Of a stretch of DNA of 64,000 bases, positions 43,248 through 51,825 are shown in pieces. Position 1 is the stretch's first letter, and each line of letters opens with the position of its first letter. The translations under genes and the position numbers were made by a program. Location: contig NZ_BCQI01000013.1 in NCBI RefSeq assembly GCF_001544355.1, positions 1 through 64,000 on the forward strand, given 5' to 3'. The DNA is from Alicyclobacillus acidiphilus NBRC 100859 (GTDB lineage Bacteria > Bacillota > Bacilli > Alicyclobacillales > Alicyclobacillaceae). A model generated the notes under the pieces. The model had not been told where the DNA came from and made no database searches. It saw only the letters and a list, made by a program, of their open reading frames with translations.

Positions 43248-44303
43248 TCAGCCCCAGATGAACTCCACTTGCCAGCCGCCTGAACCGCCGCTGCCGGAGG
43301 GCATGCCGTATGATTGTTGACCAAATCCGCCCCAGCTTCCACCTGGGAAGATGTGATGACCATGACGGTATGGATAACCTGGCCATCCTTGTCCCCAACT
43401 TCCGCCGCCTTGTCCCAACGACGGAATCGTGGTATCGGTCGACGTCGTGGTGGTCGTGGAGAACGATTCACCGTCCGAATTCAGTGATGACGGCGCGATA
43501 ATCACATTGCCGAAATTGTCCACCAACGCAATAGGCTGTACTTCGTTGCTCGACGCGTTGATTGGATTGCCGTTGACGGTGGCGTTGGTGAAGTTGACCG
43601 TACCAGCGTCGGCCAACGGATACAAATCGTTGTTGCCATCTGATGGATCTTCACTGATCCACTCCGCCGAAGTGCCAATCGCCGACGCGTATGTAGAGTT
43701 CAGCGACACGGTCACTGTCTTCGACTCAGTCGTGCCAGACGGCGTCGTCACGTTGACCACGAGATTCCAGTTCGTTCCGCTTCCCTTCGAAATACTTGCG
43801 GATATGGTCGAGCCGACCGGCACCGACATAATGTTGGTAGCTGCTGCCGGAAGCTTCTCCCAGAAAATCTCGGCGTCTTCCTGTCCGTTCGTCATTTGTT
43901 CAGTGGTACCCATTTGCAGCAGGTCTTGATTTGTTACACCGCCGAGGCCAATCCACTGTGCGGCGACCGATCCGTCGTCACCCGTCACATTCGGAACAAC
44001 CCAGCTGCCAGTTACACTCGTGTACGGATTCGATTGCGAAGATGGTGTCGCGATATATCCACCCCAGTTCGCCGATCCCTGGGTATCGCTCGGGATCGAA
44101 ATCGAGTCCGAAGTATCACTGGCGGCCGTCGTGTTAAAGCGCCCAGCATACAGACGACCCGGATCGTTTGATGCCACCGACGCCGCCTTGGTTCCTTGCT
44201 GCTCCGCCGCGGAGGATGTCCATATCCATGATGAGCTCACCCCAATCGCGCCTACGGCCGCAAGGCATCCAATGAATGGTATGTGTCGTTTTCGAAGACG
44301 CAT
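43248..44303 (-). CDS. Secreted G1-family peptidase (eqolisin)
   Basis: 351 residues with a signal peptide (FIGCLAAVGAIGVSSSWIWT). The mature part matches the glutamic peptidases: SANWGGYIATPSS, YTSVTGSWVVPNVTG, AAQWIGLGG (Gln) and GTSAEWISEDPSDG (Glu, the catalytic dyad with Gln). The C-terminus adds a Gly/Ser/Trp-rich tail (GQGGGSWGQGWPGYPYRHGH). Eqolisins work at acid pH, so this is an extracellular acid protease that suits an acidophile. A TTG or GTG start is not needed; ATG 44303 is used. Confidence 0.85.
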   Translation of the reverse strand: MRLRKRHIPFIGCLAAVGAIGVSSSWIWTSSAAEQQGTKAASVASNDPGRLYAGRFNTTAASDTSDSISIPSDTQGSANWGGYIATPSSQSNPYTSVTGSWVVPNVTGDDGSVAAQWIGLGGVTNQDLLQMGTTEQMTNGQEDAEIFWEKLPAAATNIMSVPVGSTISASISKGSGTNWNLVVNVTTPSGTTESKTVTVSLNSTYASAIGTSAEWISEDPSDGNNDLYPLADAGTVNFTNATVNGNPINASSNEVQPIALVDNFGNVIIAPSSLNSDGESFSTTTTTSTDTTIPSLGQGGGSWGQGWPGYPYRHGHHIFPGGSWGGFGQQSYGMPSGSGGSGGWQVEFIWG

Positions 44304-44524
44304 GGATGACGCACTCCTTTTTCTCGATACTATTTACATAGTCATTGTAGAGCGATTTCCTTGAAAAAAGCTAAAAAATACAAGATTGCCGGGGGGCACG
44401 GGCGCGTAACGGTCAAAACTTCCCTGTGCGCCCCCGATCACGGAGGCTGGCAGCTGACACGGGTTACGCAGATTTATCGTATCTCCTGTATAATCAGAGA
44501 GTCAGTGGTTTCAGGAGGTAGGAT

Positions 44525-44938
44525 ATGCGGAAACACACAACCATGATCGGCGTGGCCATCATACTGCTTCTCACAAGCGGCTGCTCGACGCCGTGGATCG
44601 AATCGAAGGATGAAGCTTCGAGCCGCAGCCAGTTGCACACGCTCTCGGAACAGGTTCAGCGTACGGTAACCGCCATGTTGCAAACAAACGGCGGATCGGA
44701 CACGTCCCGTGCCCGCGAACTGCGGCAAGAATCCCGAGCGCTCGATCAGACTCAGATCACGGCCCCGCAAGGAAGCGTCGAGGAGGCAACCTATGCCGAT
44801 GCTTGCGCGCTGGTCGATCTCGAGCAGTCGGTCGTTTCCGATCATCAGCGGGGTGTTTCGGTGCCAAACACGGTGACGAGCCAGTTGTCCGCCTACCTGA
44901 AGAAGCTGCAAAGAAATCTTCGCGTCTACCCCAAATGA
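44525..44938 (+). CDS. Small lipoprotein of unknown function
   Basis: 137 residues. The lipobox LTSGC follows a hydrophobic stretch (TTMIGVAIILLLTSGC). The mature part is polar and helical, without a known domain. ATG 44525 lies behind AGGAGG. It probably sits on the outer face of the membrane. The next gene starts 72 bp downstream. Confidence 0.8.
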   Translation: MRKHTTMIGVAIILLLTSGCSTPWIESKDEASSRSQLHTLSEQVQRTVTAMLQTNGGSDTSRARELRQESRALDQTQITAPQGSVEEATYADACALVDLEQSVVSDHQRGVSVPNTVTSQLSAYLKKLQRNLRVYPK

Positions 44939-45009
44939 GATCAGGGCGTCACGGGCGATCAACCAGGTGTCTGATGGTCTCGCACACAGGTTTCGAGGAG
45001 GAACGAACC

Positions 45010-45942
45010 ATGAAATATCGGAATCTGAAACAAAGCGGCTTAAAAGTATCTGAAATTACGTTTGGCTGTTGGGAACTCGGTGGTGGACAATGGGAAAAAG
45101 AAAGCGATGAGACCAACATCGAAGCCATCCAGACCGCATTTGAGTTAGGGATCAATTCGTTTGACACCGCTGAGGGCTATGGTCAGGGACACTCCGAAGA
45201 AATTGTAGGAATCGCCCTGGAAGGAAAGCGTAAAGACGTCGTGATCGCGACGAAAGTCTCACCGAACCACCTTCGAAAGGACGACATTCAGCGTTCCGTC
45301 GAACAGAGCCTTCGCCGCTTGCGGACAGACTACATAGACATCTATTATGTCCACTGGCCAAATCAAGAGATTCCGTTGGAAGAGACCATGGATACGTTTC
45401 GAAAGCTTCGGGAAGAGGGCATCATCAAGGCAGTCGCTGTCTCGAACTTCTCCAGGGAACAACTGGAGCAAGCGATGTCGGTCACCTATGTGGACGCCAT
45501 TCAACCGGAGTACAGCCTGCTCGACCGAAGGATTGAGAAAGCCGTTCTCCCCTATTGTGCCGATCACGACATCGCAGTGCTCACCTACAGCTCGGTCGCG
45601 AAAGGTATCCTGACGGGAGCGTACCATTTCGGCGGCAAAAAACTCAAAGACGACGATTTCCGCCAAGGTCGCCGACTGTTCCTTCCGGATCACCTGGAGA
45701 AAGAAACGGAGCTTGTGAAATTGGTGAAGGACATCGCGGATGCGCACGGTGTGACGCCGTCCGAGATCGCCATCGCCTGGCTGCTGCACCAAGAGGGCGT
45801 AACGTCTGCCATCGTCGGAACGCAAAACGCCGACCACCTGAAAGCGAACGTTCGGGCGGTTGAAGTCGCGTTGACCGATGATCAACTGGCACAGTTGAGT
45901 CAGACGAGCGAGCGAGTGATCGCCGCGATCGACGGGAAATGA
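45010..45942 (+). CDS. Aldo/keto reductase
   Basis: 310 residues, TIM-barrel AKR. The catalytic tetrad is visible: Asp52 and Tyr57 in DTAEGYG, Lys82 in IATKVSP, His115 in YYVHWP. NADP-binding C-terminal blocks follow (YSSVAKGILTG, GTQNADHLKANV). It reduces aldehydes or ketones with NADPH. ATG 45010 lies behind GAGGAGG. Physiological substrate unknown. Confidence 0.93.
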   Translation: MKYRNLKQSGLKVSEITFGCWELGGGQWEKESDETNIEAIQTAFELGINSFDTAEGYGQGHSEEIVGIALEGKRKDVVIATKVSPNHLRKDDIQRSVEQSLRRLRTDYIDIYYVHWPNQEIPLEETMDTFRKLREEGIIKAVAVSNFSREQLEQAMSVTYVDAIQPEYSLLDRRIEKAVLPYCADHDIAVLTYSSVAKGILTGAYHFGGKKLKDDDFRQGRRLFLPDHLEKETELVKLVKDIADAHGVTPSEIAIAWLLHQEGVTSAIVGTQNADHLKANVRAVEVALTDDQLAQLSQTSERVIAAIDGK

Positions 45943-45959
45943 ACCACGCCAAATTCCGT

Positions 45960-45977
45960 GCCGGGCGAAAGCCCGGC
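45960..45977. terminator. GC-rich hairpin after the aldo/keto reductase
   Basis: GCCGGGC-GAAA-GCCCGGC, a 7-bp stem with a stable GAAA loop, between convergent genes. No T-run. Confidence 0.4.
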
Positions 45978-46003
45978 GACGGAACAGGACGCTGGCTGAC
46001 AGA

Positions 46004-46726
46004 TTACTTGCTTTCCAAGGCTTGCGAGTGCCCATAGGAAATCTCGGGCGACTGACCCGGTTTTGCCCACCGGACAGCGTTGGAAATGACCTGCTGAACG
46101 TTGCTGTCGTGATAGGTTGGGTAAGTCTCGTGACCGGGACGAAAGTAAAAAATCTTTCCTTTTCCCCGTGTGTACGTGCAGCCGCTGCGAAACACGTCGC
46201 CTCCAGAAAACCATGACACGAACACAATCTCGTCTGGCGTGGGTATATCAAAGTGTTCGCCGTACGTTTCTTCTTGCGGAAGCTCGAAGTAGGCTGGAAG
46301 ACCTTCCGCGATAGGATGGGCCGGGTTGACCACCCAAAGGCGCTCCTTTTCATCCTCTTCCCGCCAGCGCAGATCGCAGGATGTTCCCATCAAGCGTTTG
46401 AACACTTTTGAGAAGTGTCCCGAATGCAGGACAATGAGACCCATGCCTTGCCAGACGCGCTTGACGACGCGTTCGACCACTTCGTCTTGGACCTCGTGGT
46501 GCGCCTTGTGGCCCCACCAAATCAAAACGTCCGTATCATTGAGAACGTCGTCCGTCAAACCATGCGACGGTTCATCCAATGTCGCTGTTCTCGTGACGAA
46601 GCCGCGCCCTTTGAGCGCGTCGCTCAAGGCCTGGTGAATACCGTTTGGATAGACAGACGCGATATGCTCGTTTTCTCGTTCATGCCGAAATTCGTTCCAA
46701 ATCGTGACCTTCGTAACTTCTCCCAT
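46004..46726 (-). CDS. ThuA-domain protein
   Basis: 240 residues. ThuA-like glutamine-amidotransferase fold: [74 protein letters not shown]. Members are linked to trehalose or disaccharide use, but the reaction is not settled. ATG 46726 lies behind GAGGTG. No trehalose genes are nearby. Confidence 0.87.
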   Translation of the reverse strand: MGEVTKVTIWNEFRHERENEHIASVYPNGIHQALSDALKGRGFVTRTATLDEPSHGLTDDVLNDTDVLIWWGHKAHHEVQDEVVERVVKRVWQGMGLIVLHSGHFSKVFKRLMGTSCDLRWREEDEKERLWVVNPAHPIAEGLPAYFELPQEETYGEHFDIPTPDEIVFVSWFSGGDVFRSGCTYTRGKGKIFYFRPGHETYPTYHDSNVQQVISNAVRWAKPGQSPEISYGHSQALESK

Positions 46727-46826
46727 AAGTACACCTCATTCTTGAAACAGGATGTGATTTCAGGCCCCTTGAAACATTCGTCCAGAGACCATGACACGAG
46801 AAGATTGACCACTCAGAGCAAGCGGA

Positions 46827-47228
46827 TTAAAACAGGCGGAACAAATCGTCTACCAAATCCTCGCCAATCGCAAAACCTGCGCCCATTTCAGCGGATTGAA
46901 CGATTGTGTCCCAGAATCCCCCGCGCTGGCCGCCCATTGGCTGCTGGTATTGCCTAGGATACCGCTGTTGAAACTGATCATACTGCGGATGCGTTTGTTC
47001 GAGATGATCGATATAATTTACGGCATTCTGGATCAGCCCCGCCGTCTCCTGATTCAAACCTCGAACCGATAGCGCGATTTCCTTCAATGCGAAGATCAAA
47101 TCTTGCTTGTCCGCACTGTCGATATTCATGGCCTGAATTCGCTGGGCAGCCTGCTGAAGTTGTTGGACAATCGCCGCATTATGCTGTTGAATCGTGTTTG
47201 CCTGTCTCCCCATCTGCTCGAAGTTCAT
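46827..47228 (-). CDS. Gln-rich helical protein of unknown function
   Basis: 133 residues. The first 90 are helical and Gln-rich (TIQQHNAAIVQQLQQAAQRI, IFALKEIALSVRGLNQETAG), then a Tyr/Gln/Pro/Gly stretch (YDQFQQRYPRQYQQPMGGQR) and a short amphipathic end. No signal peptide. Looks like a spore or coat component, but I do not recognise a family. ATG 47228 follows GGAGAG. Confidence 0.65.
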   Translation of the reverse strand: MNFEQMGRQANTIQQHNAAIVQQLQQAAQRIQAMNIDSADKQDLIFALKEIALSVRGLNQETAGLIQNAVNYIDHLEQTHPQYDQFQQRYPRQYQQPMGGQRGGFWDTIVQSAEMGAGFAIGEDLVDDLFRLF

Positions 47229-47408
47229 CAGCGTCTCTCCTTCCTTGTCCTGTGTAGTGGCACTATAACGATACTACCTAAAATGCACGTTGAAAAGAAA
47301 GCGCCTTCCTGAACGATCTGAGAACATTGGCCAAAATTCTGGCGAGATATAGACATTTGTGTCATGATTCATAGTGTGGAAGTTTGCATACATGAAGAGG
47401 GGTTCGCT

Positions 47409-47729
47409 ATGATTACGTTTCTGATTGGATTGATTGGCGGTCTGATTGGGATTATCCAGACCCTCATCAATATGGTGTACAAGCAAAATTACTACCTCGG
47501 CTATACTTGGCACAGTTACGGTGCCCTTGCGGCGTCCGTGGTCGGTTTGTATTTCGCCTTCTTGACGCGCAAGCGCCCGCGTATCGCCGGGATCGGCATG
47601 TACGTGTGCGGGATTGTGGGGCTCATTAGCGCCTCTTATTCGTACTTCCCCGCCGGCATTGCCTTCATTCTCGCTGGTTCCATTGCCTATTTCATCGAGA
47701 GCAGACGAACGGAAGACGCAGACGACTGA
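47409..47729 (+). CDS. Small DUF4064-like membrane protein
   Basis: 106 residues with four hydrophobic helices (FLIGLIGGLIGIIQTLI; YGALAASVVGLYFAFL; IAGIGMYVCGIVGLIS; AGIAFILAGSIAYFI). The Gly-rich pattern and RKRPRIAG loop fit DUF4064-type proteins. ATG 47409 follows GAGGGG. Function unknown. The short gene at 47806 follows. Confidence 0.7.
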   Translation: MITFLIGLIGGLIGIIQTLINMVYKQNYYLGYTWHSYGALAASVVGLYFAFLTRKRPRIAGIGMYVCGIVGLISASYSYFPAGIAFILAGSIAYFIESRRTEDADD

Positions 47730-47805
47730 ACTGTCCATCGAAAGGGATTTGCGGTAAGGTAATGATATTCCACGAAGGTTCTCGAACATGAAAGGGGAGC
47801 GTTGC

Positions 47806-48006
47806 ATGAGCGGCGTACGTTATGTCATCAGCGTCATCGTATACGAAGACGGGCATCGCGACGTGATTTGGGATTCGTCAGTCGCGGATGAGGACTGTTA
47901 TACCCAGTTGAAGCAAGTTACCCAGGACATGGAGAACGCGTTTGGCATTACCCCTCCCACTCCGCCCAATCCGCCAAAGGGTCCCAAAATTACGCGTCTG
48001 AAATAG
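47806..48006 (+). CDS. Hypothetical small protein with Pro-rich tail
   Basis: 66 residues: VRYVISVIVYEDGHRDVIWD, ADEDCYTQLKQVTQDMENAF, then TPPTPPNPPKGPK. ATG 47806 lies behind GAAAGGGG. It looks like a small alpha/beta domain with a Pro tail. Not recognised. Confidence 0.6.
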   Translation: MSGVRYVISVIVYEDGHRDVIWDSSVADEDCYTQLKQVTQDMENAFGITPPTPPNPPKGPKITRLK

Positions 48007-48062
48007 AGTTCAAAGGACCAACGGCTCATAGGTCCCGTGCCTTCAGCGTCCGCGCGGCGCAG

Positions 48063-49196
48063 TTACCACGCGGACACGAGAGGCTTGACGGCCGCGTCCG
48101 AGCCAGTTTCCAGAACGCGCTGATAGATGGCGTGGGTCAACAAGTAGGCAAGGGTCGATTCTGCCCCGCGGTTGATGTTCAGCCCCATCTCGGTGAGGGC
48201 GTCGGCGCAGCTGCCGTCCGCCGGATCGGCCAATGGCAAATGGGCGTCATTAGCGCCGGAGAACCAATCGACCGCGAGTTGAACGATGTTCCGGTACTCG
48301 TCTTTGCGTGTGACGCTCCAGCCTTCGCTCGCGGCCAAGCCAATGGTCATCACCTCGAGCGGCTGTTGATCCCACATGCTGGTTTGGACGTGATCCGCCC
48401 ACCCGCGGTTGCCGATTGGGCGAAGCCATCCGCCTGGAGCGGTCATCTTGTGCACCAGAAATGCCATGGTTTCTTCCGCGATCTCGAGCGCGCGAGGCCA
48501 TTTCAGAGCCCGATGGGCGTGAAAGAGCGCCCATGGCAAGACGCCGTTGTCGTAGGTCATTTGCGGCTCAAACCAGCGCCAGTCGGATGCGCGATTGCTA
48601 TCGTAAAGGGCGCACAGTTGTTCTGCCCAGCGAACGGCGCGAGGGCGAATCTCGCACCGCAGCCACGTTCGCCAGTCATCATCCGATTCAGCGCCGTTCT
48701 CTCCGGCCTCAAGCCAATGAATGAGCAGGCAGCTTGCGGCCAAGGCATGGGCGATACCGCGAGCATAACGAAGCTTGTCGGATGCCCTGAACGCGTCGCG
48801 GCAAATGGCGCGGTAACACATCAGCCTGTCGTTGTCGAGCGGCGAGATGGACGAGACCGCAAGTGCCCACAGCGTTCGACCAAGGCAATCGTCCGAAGGT
48901 GTTTCCGATTCAAGCGTTCGATCATACGCGACGTTGTTGTGGAAGTCGCCCGACTCCCGCTGAACCCACATCAGGAAACTGAAATAGATATCCGCCAGTT
49001 CGACGAGTTCGCCTGCGGCCTCCGTATCGCGAGTCCGCTGCGCGTACCGCAGCCACTCCATGCACAACCAGAGCGCCCGCGCGTTGTCGTCTGTCGAGTA
49101 TCCTTCCTTGCGCCGAGGAATTTTGCCAAAGCAATGTTCCAGCAGCCCTGTATTGTCGGTCAACTTGCGAAGATGGCGGAGGCTAACGGGTAACAA
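48063..49196 (-). CDS. Alpha/alpha-barrel (six-hairpin glycosidase-like) protein of the glycan operon
   Basis: 377 residues from a likely TTG 49196, 9 nt behind AGGGGG, overlapping the GT4 gene by 14 bp. Repeated hydrophobic/aromatic helices and blocks (GYSTDDNARALWLCMEWLRY, WRWFEPQMTYDNGVLPWALF, GADHVQTSMWDQQPLEVM-like) fit the (alpha/alpha)6 fold of glycoside hydrolases that act on mannose-type or other sugars. It lies in the operon after nucleotidyltransferase and GT4, so a role in the same glycan is likely. Confidence 0.7.
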   Translation of the reverse strand: MLPVSLRHLRKLTDNTGLLEHCFGKIPRRKEGYSTDDNARALWLCMEWLRYAQRTRDTEAAGELVELADIYFSFLMWVQRESGDFHNNVAYDRTLESETPSDDCLGRTLWALAVSSISPLDNDRLMCYRAICRDAFRASDKLRYARGIAHALAASCLLIHWLEAGENGAESDDDWRTWLRCEIRPRAVRWAEQLCALYDSNRASDWRWFEPQMTYDNGVLPWALFHAHRALKWPRALEIAEETMAFLVHKMTAPGGWLRPIGNRGWADHVQTSMWDQQPLEVMTIGLAASEGWSVTRKDEYRNIVQLAVDWFSGANDAHLPLADPADGSCADALTEMGLNINRGAESTLAYLLTHAIYQRVLETGSDAAVKPLVSAW

Positions 49197-50367
49197 GCGA
49201 TAACGCCCCCTGCTCCGTTCCCCGACGCGCTTGAACAACCTCATGGAACAACCGAATATGCTCCGAGCCCACGTGGTTCCAATGCATTTGCTTGCCGATC
49301 TCGACAATGCGCCGCTCGCAGGCTTCTCGTTTGTCTTCGTCCGTCAGCATTTCGACAATCCGTTTCGCCCACAGCGCTGAGTCGCCGTAAGGAATCAACA
49401 ATTCGGGCAGGTCTGCGAGCAGATCCTGAGCATACACGTACGGTGTGGTCAACACAGGCCGGCCAGCACCAACCGCGTACGCCAAGGTGCCGCTTGTGAT
49501 CTGCTGCATGCCCGGATACGGAGTGATATAGAGATCGCACGCTGAGATGAGATCGATCAAATCGGTCTCGGTTAGGTAGCGGTTGATGAATTGCACATGC
49601 CCCGCCAGTTGTTTCTCTTCAATCCGTTGACGCAGATGATTTCGGTACGCCTCTCCATCTCGCTTCAACACTTCTGGATGGGTTTGGCCCGCGATCACGT
49701 ACAAGAGTTCAGGCACGTCGTTGACTGCGGACGCCAGGGCGTCGAACATGGACTCAATGCCCTTGCCGGGCCCCAGCAACCCGAACGTCAAGATGACCTT
49801 CCGATTGCTCCAGCCAAGCCTGTCTCGCAACAGCGACTTTGGTTTATTGGACGAGCCAGGCGTTCCGTGCGGGATGTAGCGGATTTGTTCAGGCTTGACC
49901 TGGTAGGTTCTCTCCAAGTATTGAACCGCTCTTTGACTCATGACCGTGACGCGCTCGCTTCGCTTGACGAGTTCGTGCTGGATGTCGCGATAGACGTCAT
50001 CAGGCTGTTCGAACACCGTATGAAACGTCGTGACGATCGGTTTACGCAGAGTCCGGACAAACTCCAACACGTATTCGCCTGCCGTACCGCCGAAAATTCC
50101 GAACTCGTGCTGCAGCGAGACCACGTCGATGTCGCTGTCGTTGACTCGCTCCGCCATTCTCCGATACTCTGTTCGCTCGTCGCGCTGCAGTCGCCATATG
50201 AAAGAATCGTACAGGTGCGGTTCGTCCCGACCGACCATCGCGATGACTTGGTCTTCTATCCCAGTCGATCGCGCAGCCTGACGAACGCCTTGCCGCAAGT
50301 GGTGGGTATACGTCGCAAGCCCGCACCGTTTTGGGACATATGTGCTTAGGTAAGCCACCTTGATCAT
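49183..50367 (-). CDS. Family 4 glycosyltransferase
   Basis: 394 residues, GT-B fold. N-terminal domain: YLSTYVPKRCGLATYTHHLR, VVSLQHEFGIFGG, VTTFHTVF. C-terminal nucleotide-sugar domain: ILTFGLLGPGKGIESMFDAL, DLYITPYPGMQQITSGTLAY and AVGAGRPVLTTPYVYA. A retaining transferase, probably mannosyl- or glucosyl-. Starts with ATG overlapping the end of the nucleotidyltransferase (ATGA). Confidence 0.9.
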   Translation of the reverse strand: MIKVAYLSTYVPKRCGLATYTHHLRQGVRQAARSTGIEDQVIAMVGRDEPHLYDSFIWRLQRDERTEYRRMAERVNDSDIDVVSLQHEFGIFGGTAGEYVLEFVRTLRKPIVTTFHTVFEQPDDVYRDIQHELVKRSERVTVMSQRAVQYLERTYQVKPEQIRYIPHGTPGSSNKPKSLLRDRLGWSNRKVILTFGLLGPGKGIESMFDALASAVNDVPELLYVIAGQTHPEVLKRDGEAYRNHLRQRIEEKQLAGHVQFINRYLTETDLIDLISACDLYITPYPGMQQITSGTLAYAVGAGRPVLTTPYVYAQDLLADLPELLIPYGDSALWAKRIVEMLTDEDKREACERRIVEIGKQMHWNHVGSEHIRLFHEVVQARRGTEQGALSLVTR

Positions 50368-51425
50368 CGCTGCATCACCGGCTCTCGCTCATTCGCCGTC
50401 TCCTGTTCCCGCACAGCTGCCGATGGGGCAGGACGGCAGGCTTGTGTGACAAACGTCCGGCCGACGACCGCGTCAGAGACGAGTTCCTCCGATCCAACGG
50501 TCGCACCTGGCCAAACGATCGAACGGGACACGCTGGCCCCCGCCCGTACAACGGCGTGATCGCCAAGGGAGACGTACGGGCCAACCGTGCAGCCACTTTG
50601 GACCACGGCGCCTTCGCCGATCACGACTGGCGGGATAATCGTTGCTCCAGGATGTACACGGGCCTCCTTGCCCATCCACACCCCTTCCCGCGTCATTCGA
50701 TAAGACATGTGCACCGGCGCGCGTTTCGCGAAAATATCGTCGTGAAGTTGCATGTATCGATCGACGGTGCCCATGTCCAACCAATAACCGTCGACGGGCA
50801 TTCCGTAGACGCCGACACAATGGTCGATGAGGGCAGGGAAGGTTTCTCGTTCAATCGACGTCTCGCGATTCTTCGGGATCCAATCCAGTACGGACGTTTC
50901 CATCACATAGATGCCAGCGTTGATATGGTTCGACGGCGCCTCTTCGCGCTTCGGCTTCTCGACAAAGCGCAGAATCTCGCCCTGTTTGGTCAATTCCACG
51001 ACGCCGTAGTGCGATGGATCGTTCACTTCCGTCAACCCAATCGTCACAAGGCCGCCATGACGTTCGTGAAACTCTAACAATGGCGCGACATTGACCAAAT
51101 GAACGATATCCGCATTGAATACAAGGAATCGTCCATCCAATAGATGCTCCGCATTCTTGATTGCGCCAGCGGTCCCTAGCAGAGACTGCTCGTACGCGTA
51201 TTCGATATGGACGCCAAGCGCTTGGCCGTCTTGAAAGTAGGATTGGATTTTGTCCGCGTGGGTTTTCACTGCCAGAACAAATTCGCGGATGCCTTGGTCT
51301 CTGAGGTGAACCATGAGATGTTCCAACCAAGGTCGATTGCAAACGGGAGTCAATGGTTTTGGAAGTTCTTCGGTCAACGGGCGCAGCCGCGTCCCAAGCC
51401 CACCAGCTAACAATAACGCCTTCAT
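50364..51425 (-). CDS. Sugar-1-phosphate nucleotidyltransferase (mannose-1-P guanylyltransferase-like)
   Basis: 353 residues. The N-terminal pyrophosphorylase motif is LLLAGGLGTRLRPLTEELPK, then LFLVFNAD-type and INAGIYVMETSVLDWIPKNR blocks; the C-terminal 100 residues form a left-handed beta helix (VHPGATIIPPVVIGEGAVVQ). It makes an NDP-sugar (GDP-mannose or NDP-glucose) for the transferase downstream. First gene of the operon; the promoter is at 51587-51616. Confidence 0.88.
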   Translation of the reverse strand: MKALLLAGGLGTRLRPLTEELPKPLTPVCNRPWLEHLMVHLRDQGIREFVLAVKTHADKIQSYFQDGQALGVHIEYAYEQSLLGTAGAIKNAEHLLDGRFLVFNADIVHLVNVAPLLEFHERHGGLVTIGLTEVNDPSHYGVVELTKQGEILRFVEKPKREEAPSNHINAGIYVMETSVLDWIPKNRETSIERETFPALIDHCVGVYGMPVDGYWLDMGTVDRYMQLHDDIFAKRAPVHMSYRMTREGVWMGKEARVHPGATIIPPVVIGEGAVVQSGCTVGPYVSLGDHAVVRAGASVSRSIVWPGATVGSEELVSDAVVGRTFVTQACRPAPSAAVREQETANEREPVMQR

Positions 51426-51586
51426 TTCTCATCCCCCATTGGTCGAGTGTGTTAAACAGGAGCCAATAGAAAACGTTCCATGAAAGTTTGACGATCGTCC
51501 TCGAGCCCATCATACGCCGCGGCTTGTCTGGCCACCCAAGGCAGGATCATCCTTATTATTAGCACTCCATCGATGTGGCTGCTAAA

Positions 51587-51616
51587 ATTATATATAAACG
51601 TCGGGCTTGATTTCAA
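51587..51616 (-). promoter_or_regulatory. Promoter of the glycan operon
   Basis: On the minus strand TTGAAA (51616-51611), 18 bp, TATAAT (51592-51587), about 160 bp before the first start. The gap 51426-51825 also holds a 10+10 inverted repeat, CAAGACGAAC (51656-51665) and GTTCGTCTTG (51670-51679), of unknown role, and TTGACA at about 51757 in front of the MFS gene. Confidence 0.65.
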
Positions 51617-51825
51617 GCTCGCAGCAAATCCCGATTGACCAGAGCAGACCGAAAACAAGACGAACATACGTTCGTCTTGTATCGCCCGCAAACTACAGTT
51701 TCCCGTCCTCAATTTTCATATTATTAGTTTAAATGAAGAAAAAATATAAGTCTATTCTTGACAAACGAATTCATTTATGATAGCGGGACCGCGCGGAAAT
51801 TTTCAAAGGAGGAACAGAAGGCCCT

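Noticed and set aside
48132-49193. 353-codon plus-strand frame opposite the alpha/alpha-barrel gene
   Set aside because: Antisense shadow; the minus frame has coupled starts and a fold that fits its operon.
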